Source of the DNA: JABAAI01 sp965261955
GTDB lineage: Bacteria > Spirochaetota > Leptospiria > Leptospirales > Leptonemataceae
Direction of reading: 5' to 3'
Length of the DNA: 64,000 nt
Assembly: GCA_965261955.1 (NCBI GenBank)
Contig: CBDHEM010000013.1
Coordinates: 248,001-312,000, forward strand
Shown here: positions 32,579-41,397 of the stretch, piece after piece
Numbering within the stretch: position 1 is the stretch's first letter
How the letters are laid out: the number at the start of each line of letters is the position of its first letter
Position numbers and translations under genes: made by a program
Notes under the pieces: generated by a model
Told to the model about the DNA's origin: nothing
The model's database searches: none
Seen by the model: the letters and a program-made list of their open reading frames with translations, nothing else

Positions 32579-34420
32579 TTATTCTACGGTGACAGATTTC
32601 GCTAGATTGCGGGGTTGATCTGGTTCACAACCCCGTTCAACGGCAATGTAATAGGCGAGGAGTTGCAATGGGATCACATTGAGAATGGGTGTCAGAAGAG
32701 GAGGGCACTTAGGAATAGGAAAAGAGTATTGAGCGAGTGCAGGCACTTGGATATCGCCTTCTGTGTGGAGGGCGAGTATCTGCCCCTTTCTGGCTCTCAC
32801 TTCTTCAATATTAGAAAGCATTTTTTCGTAGGTTTCACTCTTTGTTGTGACACAAACAACTGGAATTTTGTCTGTAACTAGTGCAATAGGCCCGTGCTTA
32901 AATTCTCCCCCGGCATATCCAGAGGCATGTATATAAGAAATTTCTTTGAGTTTAAGAGCTCCTTCAAGGGCTGTGGGGTGATTCCACGATCTGCCTAAAA
33001 AGATAAAGCCTTGTGCATCTTTGAAATCCTTTGCCCAGCTTTTGATGATATCTGCTTTAGCAAGAATGTCCTCGATTTTGCTTGGTAGGGTGCGTATCTC
33101 ATCATGAAGCTTGATGCGTTCTTCTTTATTGAGTACCCATCTCACACCGGCCAGATAAATGGAATAAAAGAGGAGTTGAAGTAATTGAGCGGTATAGGCC
33201 TTTGTTGAGGCTACTCCTATTTCTGGCCCAGCCATCAAAGAGACAAAGGCGTCGGACTCTCGCGCGATTGTGGAATTAGTATTATTCACAAAAGAAAGGA
33301 CACGCAAAAATTTAGCCTTAGCTTCATGGATACTAGCGATGGTGTCGGCTGTTTCTCCACTTTGTGACAGGGCCAGCACCTTGGTATCTCCATCTGCTAT
33401 AGGATTTCTATACCGAAACTCCGAAGATAAATCAACTTCGGTGGCCACTTTAGCCAAATTTTCCAAATACATCTTACCAACTAGAGCAGCATGCCAAGAC
33501 GTACCAGCACTTGTGATAACCAGCCGGCTCAAGCGACCAAGGAAAGAGTTGTCGGTATTCTTTTCTGGGAAGAGAACTTTGCTTTTATCTTTGTCACTCA
33601 AACGCGTTTCAATGATATTTCTAAAGACGTTGGGTTGTTCAAATATTTCTTTGAGCATAAAATGTTCGTAGCCATTCTTTCCTATGTCCGTTACCTTCAG
33701 TTTGATCTTTTCTAGTTTACATTGAATGATCTCACGTTTCTGATCGAACAGTTCCATGCCACCAGAGCGATTTATCCAGCCCCATTCTTTATTTCCAATA
33801 GTGTAGTAGTCCTTAGCTAAGGGCACAATGGCAGGAATATCACTAGCCAAAAAAGCTTCCTTTTCTCCCTTTCCATAAATCAGGGGGGAGCCATCTCGTG
33901 CAAAAAAAATACGATTTGGCTCGCTATCAAATATCATCACAAAGGCATAGCGACCGGAAAGTTGTGAGAGGGAATGATTAATGGCGTCCTCCACGGTGAC
34001 CTTTTTTTTGAGTTCTTCTTCTAATAGGAAGGGGATGATTTCTGTGTCTGTTTCAGAATGAAAAATATAGCCCTTTTTGATGAGCTCTCTCCTGAGTTCG
34101 TAGTGATTTTCAATGATACCATTATGTGCCACAGCAATTCGCTTTTGGCTATCAGAGTGGGGATGTGCATTTTCAAGAGTGGGTCCTCCGTGTGTGGCCC
34201 AACGAGTATGCCCAATGCCCATGTTGCCTTCGATGGGATGCCCCTGGAGAAGCTCCTCTAGAATTTTGATTTTTCCCGAAACTTTCCGAATTTGAAGCTC
34301 GCCTTTATCCAAGACGGCTACCCCCGCTGAATCATAGCCTCTATATTCCAAGCGAGTGAGCCCCACCAAAAGCACAGAGTCTATAGCTTTTTCACCGATA
34401 TAGGCAACAATACCACACAT
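32579..34420 (-). CDS. glmS: glutamine-fructose-6-phosphate aminotransferase
   Basis: Makes glucosamine-6-phosphate from fructose-6-phosphate and glutamine, the first step toward UDP-GlcNAc for peptidoglycan and lipid A. The N-terminal glutaminase has the nucleophile Cys2 in MCGIVAYIG and the region GHTRWATHGGPTLENAHPH. Two SIS domains follow, with SQSGETADTIASIHEAK and the GGEFKHGPIALV segment, and the family C-terminus PRNLAKSVTVE is intact. 613 residues, full length. Its start matches the required post-Met Cys. No glmS ribozyme is recognised upstream. Confidence 0.97.
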   Translation of the reverse strand: MCGIVAYIGEKAIDSVLLVGLTRLEYRGYDSAGVAVLDKGELQIRKVSGKIKILEELLQGHPIEGNMGIGHTRWATHGGPTLENAHPHSDSQKRIAVAHNGIIENHYELRRELIKKGYIFHSETDTEIIPFLLEEELKKKVTVEDAINHSLSQLSGRYAFVMIFDSEPNRIFFARDGSPLIYGKGEKEAFLASDIPAIVPLAKDYYTIGNKEWGWINRSGGMELFDQKREIIQCKLEKIKLKVTDIGKNGYEHFMLKEIFEQPNVFRNIIETRLSDKDKSKVLFPEKNTDNSFLGRLSRLVITSAGTSWHAALVGKMYLENLAKVATEVDLSSEFRYRNPIADGDTKVLALSQSGETADTIASIHEAKAKFLRVLSFVNNTNSTIARESDAFVSLMAGPEIGVASTKAYTAQLLQLLFYSIYLAGVRWVLNKEERIKLHDEIRTLPSKIEDILAKADIIKSWAKDFKDAQGFIFLGRSWNHPTALEGALKLKEISYIHASGYAGGEFKHGPIALVTDKIPVVCVTTKSETYEKMLSNIEEVRARKGQILALHTEGDIQVPALAQYSFPIPKCPPLLTPILNVIPLQLLAYYIAVERGCEPDQPRNLAKSVTVE

Positions 34421-34758
34421 AGGGGCAATGCATTACTAACGCCTTTAAGGACAAGGCTTTATTTCTAATATATTTTTCATTTTTTTGAATCCGCCATCCC
34501 TTTGCCTTTTGTGTTGAATACATTCCAAAAATATAAAAAAAATTGTCTAGTTTTAGGGTTTTAAAGCAAATATAAAATCAATCATAATAGGAAATTTGGG
34601 ACTTTTCTAACAGTAATGATGCATGAGTGGTGTGTGTTTTGTGGGGCTATAGCTATGTCAGCTCAAATTCGTTGTTTTATTTTGTCACAAATTTTGAAAA
34701 AGCTACTTGTCTGTATTTCTCGTGATAGGAGAGAGTACATGTAATGAATGAATAGATC
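34421..34758. other. non-coding spacer
   Basis: AT-rich region between the divergent glmS and tRNA-Leu genes. It should hold both promoters. I see no repeat, riboswitch or ORF worth calling. Confidence 0.5.
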
Positions 34759-34842
34759 GCCGGAGTGGTGGAATTGGTAGACACGACGGACTCAAAATCC
34801 GTTGGGAGTGATCCCTTGTCGGTTCAAGTCCGACCTTCGGTA
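34759..34842 (+). tRNA. tRNA-Leu (anticodon CAA)
   Basis: Acceptor GCCGGAG pairs with CTTCGGT (G-T at the end), D-arm GGTGGAATTGGTAGACAC, anticodon arm ACGGA-CTCAAAA-TCCGT with CAA, long variable arm, T-arm GGTTCAAGTCC, discriminator A. CCA is not encoded. Confidence 0.95.
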
Positions 34843-34873
34843 GCTTTTCGTATGACTAGCCTAGTTGGTCTAA

Positions 34874-35098
34874 CTATACTAGTTTTTTAATACACTTCTC
34901 GTTAGGACAAAAGGTATAGTCTATTAGGCAGTCTCGAAATTGAATTTGTGTAGGGGTATCATCTTCTCTAATCTTTTTTAGGCATTCCAGGCCTTCAAAA
35001 TCATCATATACTGTTTTCCTTTCTGTCTCTTCCTTTTGGTTTAGGCTAATTACTTGGGAAGGGGTAAGCCTCTTTTCTTTTTGAATAAACGGTAACAT
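34874..35098 (-). CDS. hypothetical small protein downstream of GGDEF gene
   Basis: A 74-residue soluble, charged protein (start MLPFIQKEKRLTPSQ) with three Cys in the C-terminal half (LECLKKI, RDCLIDYTFCPNEKC, that is CLIDYTFC and a CxxxxC-like pair). It lies 22 bases after the diguanylate cyclase stop on the same strand and may be its operon partner. GGTAGG just upstream of ATG could be a ribosome site. I do not recognise a family. It could be spurious, but length, position and composition favour a gene. Confidence 0.45.
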   Translation of the reverse strand: MLPFIQKEKRLTPSQVISLNQKEETERKTVYDDFEGLECLKKIREDDTPTQIQFRDCLIDYTFCPNEKCIKKLV

Positions 35099-35120
35099 AC
35101 CTACCGTACTCCCTATCGAC

Positions 35121-36179
35121 CTATTCCATACTATCGTTGTAAAGAATTACTTTATTCCTTCCACTTTTTTTACACACGTAGAGAGCCTTATCTGCTCTTT
35201 CAATAAGTAAGCTATTCTTTTTTGCATCTACATTGGCATCAAAAAAAGCGACACCAACTGAGGTGGTTATTTCCAGCTTTTTATTTTGATATTCTAGTTT
35301 AATCTTTTCTATACCTGAGCGTATTCTCTCTGCAGCTTCCATGGCTGATTTTTGATTACTACCGGGCATAATCACACAAAATTCCTCTCCCCCATATCTA
35401 GCCGCTATATCTGATTTACGGATGCTTCTATTGATTACATTAGCGACAGCCTTCAAGACAAGATCACCTGCTTGGTGGCCATGGGTATCATTAAATTTTT
35501 TAAAATGGTCTACATCTGTAAAAAGGATGGCCAGAGTAGAGTTGCGTTTCTTTGCTTTGTCACGTTCTTCACGCAATTTACTTTGAAAATAAGCATGATT
35601 TTTTAGGCCAGTCATCTGGTCGATAGTTGCCCTTTCGTATAGCCTTGCGTTTGTTACAGCGATACCACTCAAAGAGGCTAGATCCACAAGGAAACTACAC
35701 TCTTCCTCTGAGTAGTGTTCTCTTGTTATTTTTTCCCCTAAAAAAATAACTCCGACGACTTTCCCACGTGTAATGATACCAATGAGCAGTTCAACTTCCA
35801 TTCTCTGAAATAAAATAGTGTGTTCTGTTTCTGGGAAGAGCTTAAGCATCTCGTTTATATTGAGGTGTGGTTTTTTGTCTTCGAGATAACGTACAAAAGG
35901 GGCATCCGTCGAAATTTTTTGAATTATATGTTTACTAGGCATCTCTAGTGTTTTAGTGCTATTAACTGGTAAAAGTATTTCTGAATCCATATCTGGAGTT
36001 AAGAAAAGACCCGCTTTTATTGTCTGTGCATGAGCTAAACACATATCCAAGACAGCTTCAATTAGGTAATAGTAGTCTAGGGTTGAGTTGAGAGCTCTTG
36101 AAATTTCAAGTAATTGTTTTAGGTCGAAAACCTTTTTTTCATAAAGATTATAATTTCCCATCCAAATATCAGCAGGCAA
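35121..36179 (-). CDS. diguanylate cyclase with GAF domain (GGDEF)
   Basis: Makes cyclic di-GMP from two GTP. Residues about 20-185 form a GAF-type sensor domain (LLEISRALNSTLDYYYLIEA and later CSFLVDLASLSGIAVTNARL). The GGDEF domain spans about 190-348: DQMTGLKNHAYF, LFTDVDHFKKFNDTHGHQAG, and active loop RYGGEEF. The RKSD motif five residues before GGEEF is an inhibitory I-site, so product feedback is expected. No helices are predicted, so it acts in the cytoplasm. The signal sensed by GAF is unknown. The frame also allows internal ATGs, but 36179 is kept as the longest. Confidence 0.92.
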   Translation of the reverse strand: MPADIWMGNYNLYEKKVFDLKQLLEISRALNSTLDYYYLIEAVLDMCLAHAQTIKAGLFLTPDMDSEILLPVNSTKTLEMPSKHIIQKISTDAPFVRYLEDKKPHLNINEMLKLFPETEHTILFQRMEVELLIGIITRGKVVGVIFLGEKITREHYSEEECSFLVDLASLSGIAVTNARLYERATIDQMTGLKNHAYFQSKLREERDKAKKRNSTLAILFTDVDHFKKFNDTHGHQAGDLVLKAVANVINRSIRKSDIAARYGGEEFCVIMPGSNQKSAMEAAERIRSGIEKIKLEYQNKKLEITTSVGVAFFDANVDAKKNSLLIERADKALYVCKKSGRNKVILYNDSME

Positions 36180-36426
36180 AGCAAAAGCGGGGCCATAGTT
36201 TATGAACCTCTCTCATTCCAAAAGTCTTTTTTTACTTGCCTTCAAAGGTTTAGAGTGGGGAGTGGTGGGTGTGGGTACTCAATCAGAAGGGATTGTTTCA
36301 TCATTTTTTCCTAAAGTGTAGGGATGTTTTGTTTTTTGTATCTTCGTAAAAAACGATTTCGGAATGTTTTGAAGCTGTCTTTTCTTTGGTAAACTGAAGA
36401 GAAAATTAAAGCTGAGGAATAAAAGT

Positions 36427-37341
36427 ATGATAATGTTAAAGCGTGTTTTTTTGTTTATGATAGTGAATGTGTTAATCCTTGTTATGGTGAGCACCATAAC
36501 TTCGATTTTTGGAATAGGATCTTATTTAACTCAGAGTGGTCTAAACTATACATCTCTGATGATTTTTTGTTTGCTTTGGGGATTGGGGGGAGCTTTTATA
36601 TCTTTGTCACTTTCTCGTGTTATGGCTCGCTGGATGATGGGTGTAAAAATTGTCCCTCCTAATGTGAGGGACAACGAAAAGAGTGATTTGGTGAAGAAAG
36701 TACATCATCTTGCCCGTTCTGCTGGATTAACAGTAATGCCCCAAGTTGGCTGTTATGAAAGTCCTGACATCAATGCTTTTGCAACTGGTCCCACTAAGAA
36801 TCGTGCTTTAGTAGCCGTTTCTTCTGGGCTTTTACAGAAAATGACACATAGAGAAGTTGAGGGTGTTTTAGGCCATGAGATTGCCCATATTGTGAATGGG
36901 GATATGGTCACTATGACTCTCATCCAAGGAATTGTGAATGCTTTTGTTATGTTTTTTGCACGTATTGTAGCTTATTTTGTTAGCTCTACGGTTGATGAGC
37001 GTTATCAGTTTATGGCTCGTTTTGGTGTTACGATTCTTTTGGAAATTGCTTTTGGTTTTCTCGGTATGATAGTAGTGGCTAGGTTTTCAAGATGGCGGGA
37101 GTTTCGTGCTGACCATGGTGGTGCCAATCTGGCTGGGCGGGAAAATATGATTTCTGCCTTGGAGGCCTTAGAAAGGAATTATGGGCAATTGTTGGCTAAA
37201 GCACAAAATGGAGGTCAATCGAAAGAGGTGCCTTCTATGACTACGATGAGAATATCAAGTAAATCTAGTGGGCTTATGGCCCTTTTTTCTACCCATCCTC
37301 CTTTGAGTGTTCGGATTAAAAAATTAAAAGGCCTGATTTAG
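36427..37341 (+). CDS. htpX: membrane zinc protease HtpX
   Basis: Heat-shock-type integral membrane endopeptidase (M48) that degrades damaged membrane proteins. Two N-terminal helices (about 5-30 and 42-62) are followed by the conserved PDINAFATGPTKNRALVAVS and the zinc motif HEIAH (His150, Glu151, His154) in VLGHEIAHIVNGDM. Two further helices follow, and the third ligand region is EFRADHGGANLAG. Length 304. An AGGA nine bases before ATG 36427 supports this start; ATG 36433 is also possible. Confidence 0.95.
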   Translation: MIMLKRVFLFMIVNVLILVMVSTITSIFGIGSYLTQSGLNYTSLMIFCLLWGLGGAFISLSLSRVMARWMMGVKIVPPNVRDNEKSDLVKKVHHLARSAGLTVMPQVGCYESPDINAFATGPTKNRALVAVSSGLLQKMTHREVEGVLGHEIAHIVNGDMVTMTLIQGIVNAFVMFFARIVAYFVSSTVDERYQFMARFGVTILLEIAFGFLGMIVVARFSRWREFRADHGGANLAGRENMISALEALERNYGQLLAKAQNGGQSKEVPSMTTMRISSKSSGLMALFSTHPPLSVRIKKLKGLI

Positions 37342-37408
37342 TTTGCATTTTCTATTTTGCTTTTGAGAGTTCCATCCCCTCGTATTTCATGTACACAAGG
37401 TAGTAGTA

Positions 37409-37470
37409 CCTGAGACTGTTGCGAAATGTAATCAAGAGAAAGGGTAGAGTGAGTACTTTGTTTGTGCCCT
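37409..37470. mobile_element. MITE-like element fragment, copy C
   Basis: Only the left part remains: gagactgttgcgaaatgtaa, then diverged sequence. It abuts the 3' end of the EVE-domain gene. Confidence 0.55.
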
Positions 37471-37478
37471 CAATTCGA

Positions 37479-37961
37479 TTAGGGAAAATCGTCTTTCTTC
37501 AATTGGGTGAGGGCTAGGATCTTTAAAAATTCTTTTTTGTGTATAGGTACTACAGATAACCTCCCTTGCTTGCATAGGGGTGAGTTTTGAAAAATAGTTT
37601 GTTTTCGTAAAACTTCTAAAGGTAATTTTTTTTGAATTCGTCGTTTTGCACTGATATCTACAGCAAACCATTTTCCCGTATCGTCTGTGGGGTCTGGATA
37701 GGCCGTTCGCATAATCTCTCCCACACCGACGATGGAACGTTCTTCCCCTGTGTGATAGATAAAGCTTATCTCACCCTTTTTCATTTGTAGCAAGTGTTTT
37801 CGTGCAGCAAAATTTCGTACACCATCCCAACAAGTTATCCCTTCTTTACAAAGATCTTCATACGAGTAGTTTTGAGGCTCTGTTTTGAGTAACCAGTAAT
37901 TAGGGGATGGTACAAGCATTCTATCCAGAACATCTTCTCCAATTTCACTTTTCTTATCCAC
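37479..37961 (-). CDS. EVE-domain protein (THYN1-like)
   Basis: A 160-residue protein made almost wholly of one EVE domain, a PUA-like fold that in characterised cases recognises modified bases in DNA or RNA. Key parts seen: YWLLKTEPQNYSYEDL, TCWDGVRNFAARKHLLQMKK, GEISFIYHTGEERSIVGVGE and the AYPDPTD segment. Upstream of the domain are about 17 extra residues. It is not beside a restriction system here, so a role in base recognition for repair or RNA quality control is only inferred. Confidence 0.9.
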   Translation of the reverse strand: MDKKSEIGEDVLDRMLVPSPNYWLLKTEPQNYSYEDLCKEGITCWDGVRNFAARKHLLQMKKGEISFIYHTGEERSIVGVGEIMRTAYPDPTDDTGKWFAVDISAKRRIQKKLPLEVLRKQTIFQNSPLCKQGRLSVVPIHKKEFLKILALTQLKKDDFP

Positions 37962-38076
37962 TATAAATTCCTAAATAGAAATGATGGTATTGATATTTAT
38001 CAAAAAGAAAAAATCATTGCTTTCTTTTTGGCTTTTGCGTCAGTATATTTCTGTTTGGGTCGATAGGTTATAGCAC

Positions 38077-38712
38077 ATGGCTGATGAAGAAAAACTTTCA
38101 GAACAAGATCTAGAAAAGATACTCAATGACTTGGGTGAAAAGGATGATAATCTAGGGGATGGAGATACTCCCCCCTCTCCGGCTACGGATGATATGCCAG
38201 TGGAGGGTGCTACAGATCAGTCAGGAATGGGTCTAGATCAAGGTTCGTTGGATAGCCTTATGGGTTCTCTTGATCAAGAACCAAGGCAAGCAGTCGAAAG
38301 TGAAAGTCAAATACTTGATGAGTTAGAGGCACAGGGAGAGGCATTGGGACAGAAAGATCCTTCTAGTACAAGTCAAAAGGGAGAGGAGCCACTTGATTTA
38401 AGTGCCTTATCCAGTTTAGAAAATAAAGGTACGGAAAAATTTGATAATATTGAGCTCTTAAAAGATATCACGCTTCGCTTTACTGTGGAGTTGGGGCATA
38501 CGACCATGTTAATCCGTGACGTTTTGAATCTAAGTGAAGGTAGTCTTGTTGAGTTGGATAGAGAGGACGGTGAGGACGTGGATATACTCGTGAATAACCG
38601 CCTTTTTGCCCGTGGCCGCCTGAAACTTGTAGGGGAATGTTATGCTGTCTTGATTACAAGGATTGAGGATACTATGGCACAATATCGTCAAGTCGTATCG
38701 TCCTCAAATTGA
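38077..38712 (+). CDS. fliN: flagellar motor switch protein FliN
   Basis: Rotor C-ring protein that with FliM and FliG sets rotation direction and assists export. It has a long acidic N-terminal part (residues 1-120) that begins with a LSEQDLEKILNDL helix, similar to the peptide that docks CheC/CheY-type partners. The C-terminal SpoA domain is clear: LLKDITLRFTVELGHTTMLI, RDVLNLSEGSLVELDR and LVNNRLFARGRLKLVGECYA. At 211 residues it is longer than the 137-residue enteric FliN. It is followed after 30 bases by a membrane protein gene that could be fliO. Confidence 0.92.
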   Translation: MADEEKLSEQDLEKILNDLGEKDDNLGDGDTPPSPATDDMPVEGATDQSGMGLDQGSLDSLMGSLDQEPRQAVESESQILDELEAQGEALGQKDPSSTSQKGEEPLDLSALSSLENKGTEKFDNIELLKDITLRFTVELGHTTMLIRDVLNLSEGSLVELDREDGEDVDILVNNRLFARGRLKLVGECYAVLITRIEDTMAQYRQVVSSSN

Positions 38713-38742
38713 AATCAGTAATGTTAATAATATTTTAATAAA

Positions 38743-39564
38743 ATGGATACCATATACAAATGGGTGGATCAAATCGGATATATATTGCCACCCGGCATCG
38801 TCAATATTATACGCTTTGGAGCCTTGGGACTTTGGTTACTTTTAGCTCTTTATGTGAGTTCTTATGCTTGGGCGAGTGGAGAAGAAGCGGCTGCTCGTCT
38901 TACACAGAAAAAAACTGACTTACCAAAGGTCCAAGAGAAGTTGCTTCGTCAAAGGAACTTACACAGGAGACCCAATGTTGTTTTACCAGATCTTGAGGAT
39001 TTACCGGAAGAGAGCTATCTTTTTTCAGGTACTATTCAAAATAAATCTCCAGAAAATCGCCAGATAATAAGAGAAGATTATAGTTCTGATTACAACTATG
39101 ATAGAGGAGAAGAGAGGATGGACAGACTGTCAGAAAAAAGACAACTAGGCACTTCTTCACAGTCTCTAGAGGCAGATGACCTTTCTGACGAAAAGACTCC
39201 GAATAATTTGAAATATAATGAGGAAAGGGAACGCAGATATTTGTCTTCTCGTAGGCCTGCATATATAGGAGAAGGGAAGCATCCGGAGGGCTCTTCTTCG
39301 ACCCATTCCTATTTACCTAGAGGTACTTCGGATCAATCTATGATTGGACCAAAGGGAGGATCTTCGCCACTACTTTCTGTTGATAAGGGAATAGAAAGAG
39401 GTGTGGGGACTAGTGTCACAGGAGAACGGAAACCACAAGCTACTCCAAAAAATATAATCTTGGAAAAAGTACTGGAGTTCGAGAAAGTAGGTATGCCTGA
39501 AAATAAAGCGAGTGTAAAGGATTCGCTTCCCCTTTTTCCTTTACCAGCACTTCCTGAAAATTAA
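38743..39564 (+). CDS. single-pass membrane protein next to fliN (possible FliO)
   Basis: 273 residues: one helix at about 16-45 (PPGIVNIIRFGALGLWLLLA) followed by a long, mostly disordered charged and Ser/Pro-rich tail. FliO, the usual neighbour of fliN, is also a single-pass membrane protein with little conservation, so position and topology fit. However, the tail is longer than usual, and no sequence motif confirms it. I therefore do not assign a symbol. It ends at 39564; a decayed IS region follows. Confidence 0.6.
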   Translation: MDTIYKWVDQIGYILPPGIVNIIRFGALGLWLLLALYVSSYAWASGEEAAARLTQKKTDLPKVQEKLLRQRNLHRRPNVVLPDLEDLPEESYLFSGTIQNKSPENRQIIREDYSSDYNYDRGEERMDRLSEKRQLGTSSQSLEADDLSDEKTPNNLKYNEERERRYLSSRRPAYIGEGKHPEGSSSTHSYLPRGTSDQSMIGPKGGSSPLLSVDKGIERGVGTSVTGERKPQATPKNIILEKVLEFEKVGMPENKASVKDSLPLFPLPALPEN

Positions 39565-39736
39565 AATTTCATACCACATCCTCTCAGAACAGAGCTTTTA
39601 TGGTTCGAGAGGTGGAGTGGCCTTACCCCCTCAAAAAAGTGGACACACAGAATGAGGAGTGTAGATTATGAGGAATCAACTGAAAAAGTATGATGAAGAT
39701 ATCAAGAAAATTTCAGCTGGGCTATTCCCTAAATTG

Positions 39737-39857
39737 GGAGACATTTTGTGAAATGTAATCGATGGGAGGGAAAGAGCAAATAGAGTACTATGAATCGCCG
39801 ATTTACGGTACTCTATACGGTTACTTTCCTATTTTTTATATTTTGTAACAGCCCCTA
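39737..39857. mobile_element. MITE-like element, copy D
   Basis: Runs from gggagacattttgtgaaatg to tattttgtaacagcccc and includes the core tgaatcgccgatttacggta. It lies inside the IS3 relic. Confidence 0.75.
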
Positions 39858-40021
39858 AAGCAAAGTTTTCTTCTGAAAAACGGCCTTTCCAATCACAAAA
39901 ATAAGCTAAGCTTGTTTTATCCACGTGAGGCCTCGCCTATTTTTCGCATTCTCAAAGCCTATCATGTTTTCCAACTACTATGTCGTCCAACTACTGTTTC
40001 CCAAGGCAATCTTTCCAACAT

Positions 40022-40104
40022 GAGACTGTTGCAAAATGTAAAGAATTGCAAATAAAATACTATGAAATACCGATTTAAGGCATTTTTCTTGCTTTTTTCA
40101 TTTT
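40022..40104. mobile_element. MITE-like element, copy E (right end lost)
   Basis: gagactgttgcaaaatgtaa, then aattgcaaataaaatact, ccgatttaaggcattttt and cttgcttttttcattttg. It is cut off at the right end of the IS3 relic. Confidence 0.8.
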
Positions 40105-40248
40105 GGGTGTGTCCACTTCTTGTGGATGAGACCACCATTTCCAGTGGTATGGCTTCTCTTGTTTTTATGAATCGGAGATAATGTAGAAAGGAAGAAATCT
40201 TCTTACTTTTTGTTTGCTTTATGAAAGACTATCATATTAAGAAGAAGG

Positions 40249-40545
40249 TCAGGGGGAGTCTGCAATTAAACCTTCGTCAAGTAAGCTGATTAATTCTGAA
40301 GTGCGTCGGGCTGTTTCGTACTCTGTATTTTCTTCTTCTTGTGTGAGCCTTTCTTGAAGTAATTCGTCTGCTAGATTGATGGCTACTAAAACAGCTAAAC
40401 GATTTTGACCTAAATGAGGAGATTTTTCCTCTAACTCACGCATTCTCTGATCTACTAAACAAGCAACTTCATTGATGTACTTGGAATCAGCATCACCACG
40501 AATAACATACTGTTTCTCTAGTATATTAACTGTAGAATGATTCAT
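40249..40545 (-). CDS. zapA: cell-division protein ZapA
   Basis: FtsZ-binding protein that bundles division-ring filaments. 98 residues: NILEKQYVIRGDADSKYINE, VACLVDQRMRELEEK and RLAVLVAINLADELL are the ZapA signature, followed by a coiled-coil tail (QERLTQEEENTEYETA). The gene follows a coiled-coil gene on the same strand, 30 bases away, which is likely the ZapB-type partner. Confidence 0.88.
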   Translation of the reverse strand: MNHSTVNILEKQYVIRGDADSKYINEVACLVDQRMRELEEKSPHLGQNRLAVLVAINLADELLQERLTQEEENTEYETARRTSELISLLDEGLIADSP

Positions 40546-40575
40546 TTATAGACAGAAGTATTATTTCTATTATCG

Positions 40576-41319
40576 CTATGATTTTTCATCTTCAATGATA
40601 ATAAAATCATCATCATCACCTTCAAACAGATCGCTTTCCTCAAGAGGTATTTCTTCATGGTCTGAAGTCCCCTCTTCAACTACGGGTGTATTTTCAACGA
40701 CTGGTGTAGAAATATGTGAATCCAGCTCAGACAAATCTTCCTGATCTTCAATTATCGTGATTTCATCATCATCATCATCTTCAAGAGAATCAGTATAAGC
40801 TAGAGCTTCCTCTTTTTCATCATTTTCTACTATCGCTGGAGAATGGTTTTTCGCTTCAACCCCGGGAGGTGGAGGAGGTAAGTTATCTTCTATGTAAACA
40901 ATATTATCATCTTCTAAATCTGTGCTATCTTCATTCGAAGATACTTCTGGCATACTTGGTCGGTGTGGTGTAGAGCTGGAAGTAGCTGGTGTTGTAAGTG
41001 ATGGCGATGTGACACTCGGTGGATTACTTTCTCCCTGCAAGTTCGACAATTGCGACAACATTTGATTGATTTTGCTTTCTAGTACATTCTCACGAGATTT
41101 TAGTTGCTCAAATTCTTGACTAGTACTCTCTACTCGTTCTCGGAGATTTGCAAGTTCTTTGTTTTTCTCAGATAGTTCTTTCTTGGCTGTGTCCCTTTCC
41201 TGAGAAAGATTTACATTATCCTGTTCAAGATGTGCATTTTCAGACCGCAAGTCAGAAATAAGCTCAAGAGCTCTTAGTATTCTGCCCTCTAGTTCATCTA
41301 ATCTTTCTATCGTTAACAT
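40576..41319 (-). CDS. ZapB-like coiled-coil protein
   Basis: 247 residues. The first 95 residues form an almost continuous coiled coil (start IERLDELEGRILRALELISD, then leucine heptads) like ZapB, which bridges ZapA to the chromosome terminus. The remaining 150 residues are acidic, Pro/Ser-rich and unfolded in appearance, with repeats of EDDDD type, ending DDDFIIIEDEKS. ZapB itself is about 80 residues, so the tail is an addition. The adjacent zapA supports the role; function is by neighbourhood and coiled coil only. Confidence 0.65.
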   Translation of the reverse strand: MLTIERLDELEGRILRALELISDLRSENAHLEQDNVNLSQERDTAKKELSEKNKELANLRERVESTSQEFEQLKSRENVLESKINQMLSQLSNLQGESNPPSVTSPSLTTPATSSSTPHRPSMPEVSSNEDSTDLEDDNIVYIEDNLPPPPPGVEAKNHSPAIVENDEKEEALAYTDSLEDDDDDEITIIEDQEDLSELDSHISTPVVENTPVVEEGTSDHEEIPLEESDLFEGDDDDFIIIEDEKS

Positions 41320-41397
41320 AATACTCCTAAAAATCTACAGTCCTAGTATTGACGGCAGATAGGATACGAAAAACAAGCCTTTTTTATTATTTTTTCT

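Larger units (their letters stand above)
39634..40125. mobile_element. IS3-family relic carrying two MITE copies
   Basis: The left end caaaaaagtggacacacaga and the right end gggtgtgtccacttcttg are inverted repeats. Inside the left end is the start of an OrfA: a GAGGAG site and ATG (39668) reading MRNQLKKYDEDIKKISAG. The rest is lost and replaced by MITE copies D and E. A second copy of the same OrfA start is at 58440. Confidence 0.75.

Noticed and set aside
34421..34758. glmS ribozyme or riboswitch upstream of glmS
   Set aside because: No recognisable ribozyme core is present in the spacer on the glmS strand.
38743..39564. Firm FliO assignment
   Set aside because: Only position and one helix support it; no conserved FliO residues can be seen.
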